A stretch of DNA of 64,000 bases. Origin: Trifolium pratense. Its lineage: Eukaryota > Streptophyta > Magnoliopsida > Fabales > Fabaceae. Below the pieces are notes generated by a model, which was not told the origin of the DNA, ran no database searches, and saw only the letters and a program-made list of their open reading frames with translations. The stretch is from the NCBI RefSeq assembly GCF_020283565.1, contig NC_060060.1, forward strand, positions 61,737,257 to 61,801,256, in the 5' to 3' direction. A program made the translations under genes and the position numbers. Of the stretch, positions 26,165 to 34,089 are shown piece after piece; the stretch's first letter is position 1, and the number at the start of each line of letters is the position of its first letter.

Positions 26165-26790
26165 AATTGGACATTTAACTGATATTGATTGAAGAGATAT
26201 ATTTTGTCTGAAATTGAGATTTTGTTGAATAGTAATAAGAAAAGTCTGGAGAGAATGGTACCTGAGATAAAAAATAGGTTGATTTATGATGAGTTGAACT
26301 ATGACAGACAATCTCTGGCAAATGAGCACCTTAAATTGATGTCAACAATGACTGCTGAACAGAGAAGTATATATGAGAAAATAGACCGGGTCTTTTTTTT
26401 CTTTATGGATATGGAGGAATTGGAAAAACATACATTTGGAGAGCTATGTCTGCAGCATTAAGATCAAAGGGCGAGATTGTTAATGCAATAAATGATTATA
26501 TGTTGGATTTAATTCATGCAGATGAAAAAACTTATTTTAGTTATGATTCTCTGTGTCATCCCAACTTAAATGTTGACACACAAGGTGATACTCATACCCC
26601 TGAAGTCTTGAACACCACCATTTCTTCTGGAATTCCGAATCACAAGCTAAGATTAAAAGTTCGAGTACCGGTAATGTTGCTTAGAAACATTGAACAATAT
26701 TTATGATTATGCAATAGTACCCGGTTGATAATTACAAAATTTAGAACATAGGTCGTTGAAGGAAGGTGTTCTTTTTCGTACCTAGGTTGA
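26165..26790 (+). pseudogene. Helitron Pif1-like helicase remnant
   Basis: The plus strand carries pieces of the helicase domain of a Helitron RepHel protein. ILSEIEILLNSN and NRLIYDELNYDRQSLANEHL lead into the Walker A motif LYGYGGIGKTYIW, which is reached only after a frameshift in a T-run near 26393. The sequence then jumps from AALRSKGEIV to INDYMLDLIHADEKTYFSYDS and RLKVRVPVMLLRNIEQ, so several hundred codons of the helicase core are missing. The Rep domain is not visible. The function of the family, rolling-circle transposition, is lost here. Confidence 0.82.
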
Positions 26791-26922
26791 AACTCAACAA
26801 CCATAATCCAACTTTAATCAATCAATATCAATATCAAAATAAAAACTAGTTCAAAATCAAGGCCGCCCAACTTTTCATTAAGGATGACTTTTTCTAGGGT
26901 TCGTTTTAGAGTCCTAATTTTA

Positions 26923-26956
26923 CATAGACTAGTCTATGTCCTGTGCGTTGCACGGG
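26923..26956 (-). mobile_element. Second Helitron-like 3' terminus (minus)
   Basis: On the minus strand the hairpin around CCCGTGC-AAC-GCACAGG (26956-26940) is followed after 7 nt by CTAG and T. The terminus lies inside a perfect 16-bp palindrome CATAGACTAGTCTATG (26923-26938). The body would extend rightward. A plausible 5' start near 27665 (minus TCCCTTTTATATATA) is preceded by G rather than A, so the element boundaries are not settled. Confidence 0.5.
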
Positions 26957-28554
26957 TTCGACGGAACGCCATATATATGTTAATCATGGATGTTGATTTA
27001 AATTAAGGAAATGATATAAATTAAACACAATTAAGTGAGCTAAGCACTAATTAGTATTATATTAATTAGTATTGAAAGGGCAAACATATAATGCTATTTA
27101 TTTATTTTCATAAAGTTTTAGTAGTTAAAATGCTTTGATACAATTAAGCACCAAATAAAGTGTTCAACATGTACTTTATACTTTAGCAAAATAATTATCA
27201 TCTCTATTTTGCATCTAATTACGCGTTAAATCAAGCATTCAAATAAAATGATATAAATTATCAAAATTTTGAATCACCAAACACATTTTTTAACCAATGA
27301 AAGAGAATACGTTTTTATTCAAAAGATTTTAGTAGTTAAAATGATTTTATACAATTAAGCACTAAAAAGAGTATTCAAAATGTACTTCAAGCATGTGCCA
27401 TGAAACTCGCAAAACATATCAAGAATCTCTTAATAACAAATGAAAGAAAAATATGTAGAACGATGACACTATTTAAAAAACCGATTTGAATTATCAAAAT
27501 TCTAGTTAGAAGTTGATAATTTCTTCGATAATTTAAACATTAGTCACGAAAGAACATTCAATATATTGGTCATTAATTGTTTGCTTGTATGGTGATAAGT
27601 GGAAGGGCAAGATGGTACTTATACATGATATGCATTTTTTTAGTAATATATATATAAAAGGGACTTAATTACTATTGTCACAAAATAAAAAAAGGGACTT
27701 AAACTACAAAAAATCAGATTCTTATGAAACCACCCTTCAACTTGTCTTTCTCTCTCTCACCTCAAGCATCATAAATATCAACCTCATTTCATTGATTTCC
27801 CATCATCAAAGAGTTAACCCATGCATACCCATCACGAAATAATTGGAAGTAACCTTGAGTTTGATCTCTTCCCTTTTCCCTTTGTTCATCATGATTCATT
27901 CTCAATACGCAAGTATCTTATTCTTTCTCTTGCCTTGCTTTTGGATTATTGCATGGGGACTATCTAATCAAATGTGAGCTCTTGGGGGTAATGAAATGCC
28001 ATGGTAAAAATGTATACTTTCTTTATAACATGGGTTGAAATAAGAAAGCAAAGCGATAACTATAAATTATTTGTAGAAAAAATTAATTTCATGAACACAT
28101 GAACATAAATTATTCGTCGAAAAGATTCATTTCATGAATAGATGACTAATTTTTTTTAACCCCCTAGATGATTCCAAATATGAACTCAATTTCATTTTTA
28201 AAAATATATACTGTGTTTATAACTTTGGATCGAAACTCAAGAGATGTGAACCTCTTGTTTTATAAGAGTTCATAAATTTTTATGATTGCTTGCTAAAGTA
28301 ACACTTAGTTTATTATCACATTTCAGCCTCTTCAAGACATACAAATAGAAACATTGTTATTTAATCAAACACAAACAAAACTTCTACAAACAAATAAATT
28401 TTAAGCAAACTAAGTATAATATATATGTGAAATTCAACAACCAAAGGCTTGCTAGTAAAAAATTACAACTTTTTTTCAATTTCTCAAGCATATGTCAAAT
28501 CAAATCTTCACAAATCCTCATTCTTGTAAGAAGATTAGCTATGTGGGCATTGCT
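26957..28554. other. Intergenic, no gene seen
   Basis: AT-rich. The segment around 27735-27930 is CT-rich like a plant leader, but no supported coding sequence follows it. Confidence 0.4.
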
Positions 28555-28562
28555 CATCAAGG

Positions 28563-29080
28563 CAGGGGCGTCTCTGAGTTTTAGGAGACTCTGTGCAAAA
28601 TTTAAAAGTGGTCACTTAATAAAAAATTTTTTTTTTTTAAAAAAGTTATCGATTTAAATTGTATATAATATAAAAAAAATCATTTTTATTCTTGTAATCA
28701 TATAAATTATCAATATTAAACCAATTGCATTAAATCAAATAGAACAAGAAATACAAAATAATTATCTTTGTATATAACGTCAAAAAGGAACATCTTAATC
28801 CAAGATTAAATTTTATGCAAAGATTAAAATGGACTAGAACTATATTTCCGAGTATAGATAACTAATCTATTGATACTCATATGATATTTTATGAATATTA
28901 ATAATATATAACTATTATTTTAGGACCTAAAATTTAACCTATTAATTTACATCTGATATTTTATGGGTATAAATAATATATAAGTAATATTATAGGACAT
29001 CAAAATTTTGAGTTGAGGCCCTCAAAATTTTGAGGCCCGATGCCGTCGCACTTGCCGCACATGTGTGCAGGCCGGCTCTG
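28563..29080. mobile_element. Non-autonomous hAT element (518 bp) with 8-bp TSD
   Basis: CATCAAGG flanks both sides (28555-28562 and 29081-29088). The termini are CAGGGGCGTCTCTG on the left and, as reverse complement of the right, CAGAGCCGGCCTGC, both fitting the hAT consensus CAG.G.CG. The interior is AT-rich without transposase. The flanking DNA joins smoothly when the element and one 8-mer are removed. Confidence 0.88.
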
Positions 29081-29088
29081 CATCAAGG

Positions 29089-30062
29089 TCACTTGCAACT
29101 TTGAGATGAAGCATGCATTCACCTTGGTGGAAAGAATTGCTTGAAGCCATGAGACATTGATTTTGGTGGAAAGAATTATGGAAAGTCATGATAGGACGAG
29201 GGAGCGTGTGAGTTGAAGGAGAGAAAGTGAAAATTATGGGTTTCAAGAGAGTGGGTGTGTGAGTGGTGTAGTTATAGGAGAAGCAAGTCTTGCCTTACAT
29301 GCATGACAACACTTGTCATTTGCCTTCCATGCAAAACACCAAGTGTCCCTCATGCACCTTGCTATTTCTCACTACATGCACTTGTCAAGTTGTCAATTAG
29401 TGATTGGTCAAAATGGCAAACCACAATTGGATAGAAATAATTAGGGTTAGGGGTTAGTAGCAATTAGGGTTAGAATTAGGCTTAGTAGGTTGAGTTTTTA
29501 TAAAGATGGAAGATAAGTGTTTTTTGAGGTATCAACCTAATTGATATGTTTAAATTTTCCCTTGATATTTAACGCACTCTTAATTCATTAAAACAAATTC
29601 ACCCCAAAGGATTGTGCCCTTGTCTTTAACAAAATAAATAATAATATTGCTTTTTTTATTGCTCGAAGGGATACATCTTAAGTGCATCACAAAGGTGGTG
29701 AATCCAATACGATTTGTTTGGCATTACCATCAAAGGAAAATATGATTGGGCATTTAATAATTAATCGCAAAGAAATAAAAGTAGGATGTAGATATTTTGT
29801 GTATTTATTTCCAATATATGAACCTAATCCAAGAATTCATTAGCTTTTGACATAAATGAGATGCAAAATTCTAATAAATTGTTATGTGACCTCCTTACTA
29901 GAGGCACTAAAGGGGCAAATGAAGGTATTCTTCTACTTAAGAGACATATAATAATCATAAAAGATTTAGGAAGTCTTTTTTATAACTCTTATAAGTGTGC
30001 TAAAACTATTTAATTGATGGAAGGAGAACATAAGCTCTATAAATCAAAAAGTGATAAAAAAT
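29089..30062. other. Intergenic region upstream of the NCR gene
   Basis: A short minus-strand open frame (29246 into the hAT element) contains two copies of a phrase like NSFHQ(N/G)(Q/E)C and is cut by the hAT insertion. I do not recognise it and do not call it a gene. TAGGGTTAG-like words occur near 29442-29480. From about 29940 the sequence is the probable promoter of the NCR gene. Confidence 0.4.
29960..30042 (+). promoter_or_regulatory. Probable promoter elements of the NCR gene
   Basis: AAAGAT (29960-29965) and CTCTT (29986-29990) are the paired nodule-associated motifs known as the organ-specific element. A TATA-like CTATAAAT lies at 30035-30042. Such short words arise often by chance in AT-rich DNA, so this is suggestive only. 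Confidence 0.35.
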
Positions 30063-30337
30063 ATGGATAAAATTTTGAAGTTTGTTTGTGTTATGATTAT
30101 CCTTCTTTGCAAATTTCTTGTTTCAGCGCAATTTATATCTTATAGTATAAGCCATTTTTATCTCCTTTTCAAATTTCAATTTTACTTTGTCCACAATATT
30201 TTATTATCCCATTTTAGTAACATTCCTTTTTCTCTTCTTACATTGCAGTTTCTAAACCATGTGTTCGTGATAGTGATTGTCCATTATGCATTTATCCTAT
30301 AAAAAGGAGGTGTCGTAAAAGTGTATGCATGTGTTAA
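30063..30337 (+). CDS. Nodule cysteine-rich (NCR) peptide, two exons
   Basis: Exon 1 (30063-30144) encodes a hydrophobic signal peptide (MDKILKFVCVMIILLC..) ending near VSAQ. The intron runs 30145-30248 with GTATAAG and TTGCAG borders. Exon 2 (30249-30337) encodes the mature part, giving 56 aa in total. The six cysteines follow C-x5-C-x2-C-x7-C-x4-C-x-C, with the hallmark phrase CVRDSDCPLC and a CMC end. The two-exon layout with the intron just after the signal peptide, the size and the cysteine pattern are those of NCR peptides of IRLC legumes, which are secreted to symbiosomes and influence bacteroid differentiation. The mature part is Arg/Lys-rich, hence cationic. It is intact, and expression is untested. 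Confidence 0.85.
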
Positions 30338-30503
30338 TAATTATAAAGCTCCATAGATTATACGTAGGAGTGTCAAACCTAAGAGAATAAACAAATGCAC
30401 CGCTAGAATATTTCATGAGCAATTTTAACTATATATACTCCTTGTCCTCTTTATAATCCATTATTTGCTTATAAAACAAAAGGATATTAACTATATATAT
30501 ATA
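30338..30503. other. 3' flank of the NCR gene
   Basis: Short AT-rich region ending in a TA run into which the large TIR element inserted. Confidence 0.5.
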
Positions 30504-31864
30504 GGGGGCTGCTAACTTAGACCCAGTTGGGTCTAAGTTAGCAAGGTGCACCTTTTGAGTTGGACAAAAATACCAATTTTTTTAATTTTTGAAAGAATAG
30601 AGCAACAGAGGCATTTCTGTAATTTTCCCCTATTTCACACGCGCCCCCATTTCTTTTCCCACCCCCAGGACACGTGGCAAGCTGTAAGCCACAAAAAACA
30701 GGCGCGTGCAACACACGCGCGGGGGGAGAGAGAAAATTTTTTGACAATTGCAGGGACACGTGTCAGTTCCTGGTGGCTCGCCTGTTTTTTTCCAATTTAA
30801 TACTTTAAACTCAATTATTTCGTTGTAAATTAATTTTTTATTTTTTTATTTTTATACCAAAATTCATAATTTTTTTTTGTCTACAAATAGAGACTTGGTT
30901 CGTTTGATTTGGACACAGAAAAAAAAAACCCAATTTTTCACTACCTTAATCTCATTTTTCACTACCTTACATCAACTCACTGAAACCATTCTACCAGGAA
31001 AATGGTTTCAGAGTACAACTCTCTGAAACCATTCTACAAGCTAAATGGTTTCAGAAGCAAATAACTAAGAATCAACTTACTGAAACCATTCTACCAGCAA
31101 AATGGTTTCAGAGTACAACTCTCTGAAACCATTGTACCAGCTAAATGGTTTCAGAAGCAAACACAATTAATAAATTACTCACCGAAACCATTCTACCAGT
31201 AAAATGGTTTCAGAATACAACTATGTGCAACCATTCTACCAGTAAAATGGTTTCAGAAGCAAACAATAGTTTTTAATTACCGTTTTATCTCATTTAATTA
31301 ACTAAAAATAGTTTCAGGTCTCCAAAAATTTAATAAAATATACCAAAAGGTTCAGAATATTATCTACTATTTTATTAGAAACAAATAAAAAAAAATTGGT
31401 TTCAGAGTACAACTCTGTAAAATCATTATTATTGTTAAATGGTTTAATCAGCGGGATTTGTGAAAATAATTTCATGACTTGAACTAGGGAGAGTGAGGTA
31501 CACAAGAAGGTTCTAAATAATTCATAGTACTTTACATAAAATTTTGGAAATTTTTTACAGAATTATAATATTTTTAATTACCTGTTTACTCATTTAATTA
31601 ACTAAAAATAGTTTCAGGTCTCCAAAAATTTCATAAAATATACCAAAATTTCCAGAATATTATCTACTATTTTATTATGAAAAACTAAAAAACAAATAGA
31701 GCCTCCCTGAGGCCGCACGCGCCCCCACGCACCTCCGGTGAGAGTGGGCGTGGGTGACGCGCACTGTTCATCGTCCCCTCCACCCGTTTTACGCAGAAAC
31801 GGGTCGTGCGACCCGGTTTTTTACCCGGTTCGATCTCCCTCAATACTCAACGAAACTCGACGTT
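30504..31864. mobile_element. Left part of a large TIR element split by a gypsy insertion
   Basis: The end GGGGGCTGCTAACTTAGACC matches the reverse complement of 40863-40556, which carries the same CTAACTTAGACCC..GGTCTAAGTTAGC hairpin and then GCAAGGTGCACCTTTTGAG. The inverted repeats pair for about 125 bp. Both ends abut TATATATA, so a 2-bp or 9-10-bp duplication cannot be distinguished. The interior holds GC-rich blocks (30640-30740 and 31700-31830), a hairpin array and a duplicated segment (31271-31377 resembles 31571-31677). No transposase is seen. Confidence 0.75.
30980..31257. repeat. Array of six CTGAAACCATT/AATGGTTTCAG hairpins
   Basis: Six successive units consist of CTGAAACCATT, the loop CTACCAG or similar, then AATGGTTTCAG. 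Starts are near 30980, 31022, 31080, 31122, 31183 and 31227. Spacer length alternates, so the real period is a two-hairpin unit of about 100 bp. Two weaker relics follow to 31450. Confidence 0.9.
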
Positions 31865-32629
31865 TGTAACGACCCAATTTTCATTTATTCGTTTTTATGT
31901 GTTAAAATGTTTTATTGACGTGGCATTTTAAATAAGTTAATAACTAGAGTTATTTATCGAGTACTTTAGTTGTTAAGCGATAGTGAGAGTTATCGTGTTA
32001 TTGGGCCAAGCCAATGGGCCTTGTGAGGTGTGTGTGTGGCGCCCTTATGGCATGAAGCAAGGGAGAGAAATTCATTTTTCTCATAGTTCTTGTGTTTAGA
32101 GTTGAAGAGAAGAGTTGAGAGCTAGGGCAAGAAGAAAAGCTAGAGATTCAAGATCTTCGTCGAGTTTTCTTCGAATCCAGGTATGAGAGTAGGTTCCATA
32201 GTCGTGGGTGACTCGAGGAAGGGGAGAATGTCGATTTCTCCTTACCCGAACTTCCTCCACCCCATTTTTCGTTTTAGTTTGAATGGATTTTCGTAATGGA
32301 AATCGATTCGTAGGTTCATAACATGTTGTATATGCTTTTACCATGATGTATGAACAATTTAAATGAGTAAAAACAAATTTGTGAGTGTTTTACTCAAGAA
32401 CTTGTGTTTTATGAGAGTTTTGTATAAAAGTGACAAATCCTTACTTTTTCGATGATAATGATGTAGATCGGGAAAACTAGCCGTCCTTTTATACTTAAAC
32501 ATGTTTGTTGCACTTGTATGTGAACTCATTTGGGATTTATAACATGAAAATGGGATTTTTGGGTGATTTTGAGTGGAAAATCGTATTCTGGAACTCAAGA
32601 ACAGATGTTCTTCTGGTGTGGTTCGCTAC

Positions 32630-32790
32630 CTGTTCGCTACAGCGAATGTGTTCGCCAGATGCTCGCTACAGCGAACGTGTTCGCCACCTGTTCGCTACCT
32701 GCTCGCTAATTGGATTTTGGCTCTGTGTCTGTTCGCTACCTGTTCGCTACCTGTTCGCTACCTGTTCGCTACAGCGAACAGCTCTGTAAC
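32630..32790. repeat. GTTCGCTAC..GCGAAC palindromic repeat array in LTR
   Basis: Repeated CTGTTCGCTAC words, several completing the palindrome TTCGCTACAGCGAA. The array is copied in the 3' LTR (39232-39392). Diverged versions occur at 56767-56884 and 58320-58552 in the other LTRs. Confidence 0.9.
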
Positions 32791-32930
32791 AGGATTATTT
32801 TGCTGATGTTTTGTTAGTGGAATTATGCACTTATAACATGTAATTGTGATATTCTAACATACAATTAGGTGCTTTTAGCTATGATTAATTGTATGATGAT
32901 GAGATATGATAAAGGAAGTGATTAATGAAG

Positions 32931-33150
32931 AATATTAGGATAATTGTTTATTCTAATAATGAAGAATGTTGGATATTATTCCACATTGTAAAGGAAGAAG
33001 CTTAATGCTATTAATTGTGAGTGGATTCATGAAACATAAACATGCATTCATGAATTAAATAGGATATTGGATATTCCAATAAAGAAGTATATCGGATTAT
33101 ATTTATCCGATAAAGAAGGATATTAGAGGTGAGATACTCTAATAAAGAAG
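32931..33150. repeat. Series of hairpins with common AAAGAAG linkers in LTR
   Basis: Units include ATTGG..CCAAT (33066-33080), ATCGGA..TCCGAT (33091-33111) and ATTAGAG..CTCTAAT (33122-33143), each followed at once by AAAGAAG. ATTAG..CTAAT at 32935-32957 is followed by AATGAAG. The arms differ between units while the linker is constant. The series is duplicated in the 3' LTR (about 39533-39752) and, with different arm sequences, at 57071-57363. Confidence 0.85.
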
Positions 33151-33957
33151 ATGGTACCACATGCATTAGTAATGTCTAGGATTGACATTCATGAAGTTGA
33201 AGCATTAGAGTTGCATTAGGTTATATGTGTGTGCATTACTTGATAAGTGATATGTGACATATAATTTGGCTACGTGTAATGAATTGTAGATTGATTATTT
33301 GGTACTTGATTATACATGTTTAGAACTTGTAATTGAGTAGTTAATGGTGATGCATGTTTATAAATTATGAATATGCTTGTTGTTGTTGTTGTTGTTGTTG
33401 AAGGAGTGTTTAAGTACCTTTTACTTGCACTTGTATTTTGATTATGTGATCTAACTCTCATGTTTTGTGTTATGTGCTGGACCGTTGGGGGTTCAGGTTC
33501 TCAGGTTGAGGATCCCGATCAGAGTTAGAGGCTGCTCGTGCTCGTGTAGTGCGCTTTTTGGTGAGGAGTTAGCGTAGACTACTCCTTAGATATATGTTAT
33601 ATATCTTTTTGATGGGTTGTATAGAATTGCTCTGATTAGGTCTTACCGGGTCGGGTTATTCGTTTGAATTGTATTAAGCCCGTGATGGCATATTTAACTT
33701 TGCTATTCCTATCTTTTGAATTGTAAACATAATATCCTTTGTTGATATGGCCTAGAGCCTAGGGATATTGTGTGAACAATTATGATCATTGTATGATATA
33801 CATTATGATAATTATTCGCTTTTAATTCCGCTGTGCTAGCATGATTTTTTAATTATGCCGTGGTTTGTATTATTAACATGTGACGCCTAGATTTTCTTAA
33901 GTGTTTTATTTATTTATATTTAATAAATACGCGTTAAGGGGTTGGGTGTTACAATAG

Positions 33958-33969
33958 TGGTATCAGAGC
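33958..33969 (+). other. Primer-binding site (initiator tRNA-Met)
   Basis: TGGTATCAGAGC lies 4 nt after the LTR end, complementary to the 3' end of plant initiator methionine tRNA. Confidence 0.93.
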
Positions 33970-34089
33970 AAGGTCGGTTCATGTGGAACCAATTAGGAAT
34001 AGTTGCCCATATATTCAACTTGTGTAGAGATAACACTGTTGATATTACCTTTCTAAGTTTGTTCTTGGATTGGTTGGTTGTTCAGGATC

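Larger units (their letters stand above)
31865..33953 (+). repeat. 5' LTR of chromovirus-like gypsy element (2089 bp)
   Basis: Starts TGTAACGACCC and ends GGTGTTACA. The 5-mer ACGTT precedes it (31860-31864) and also follows the other LTR (40556-40560). It contains a GCGAAC palindrome array (32630-32790), a hairpin series (32931-33150), a GTT microsatellite (about 33379) and a splice-donor-like CCAG|GTATGAG at 32180/32181. It differs from the 3' LTR by two substitutions that I can see and a 16-bp indel. Confidence 0.95.

Noticed and set aside
26189..26706. Host Pif1 helicase gene
   Set aside because: Large internal deletion, frameshifts and Helitron-type sequence motifs make a transposon relic far more likely.
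29022..29246. Short minus-strand protein with repeated NSFHQ phrase
   Set aside because: Its C-terminal half is hAT transposon sequence, and the remaining part is unrecognised and too short to support a gene call.
30980..31257. Regularly spaced repeats resembling a CRISPR array
   Set aside because: The organism is a plant, units are inverted repeats inside a transposon, spacers are not unique and no cas genes exist.
31700..31830. GC-rich block as a possible gene exon or CpG promoter
   Set aside because: It lies inside the large TIR element, shows no sustained codon pattern, and similar GC-rich words occur at its other end.
32096..32806. Overlapping short open frames in both LTRs of the chromovirus-like gypsy element (e.g. 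Cys/Leu-rich frames over the GTTCGCTAC array)
   Set aside because: They are produced by the repeat array and by chance. They recur identically in both LTRs and have no recognisable domain or coding context.
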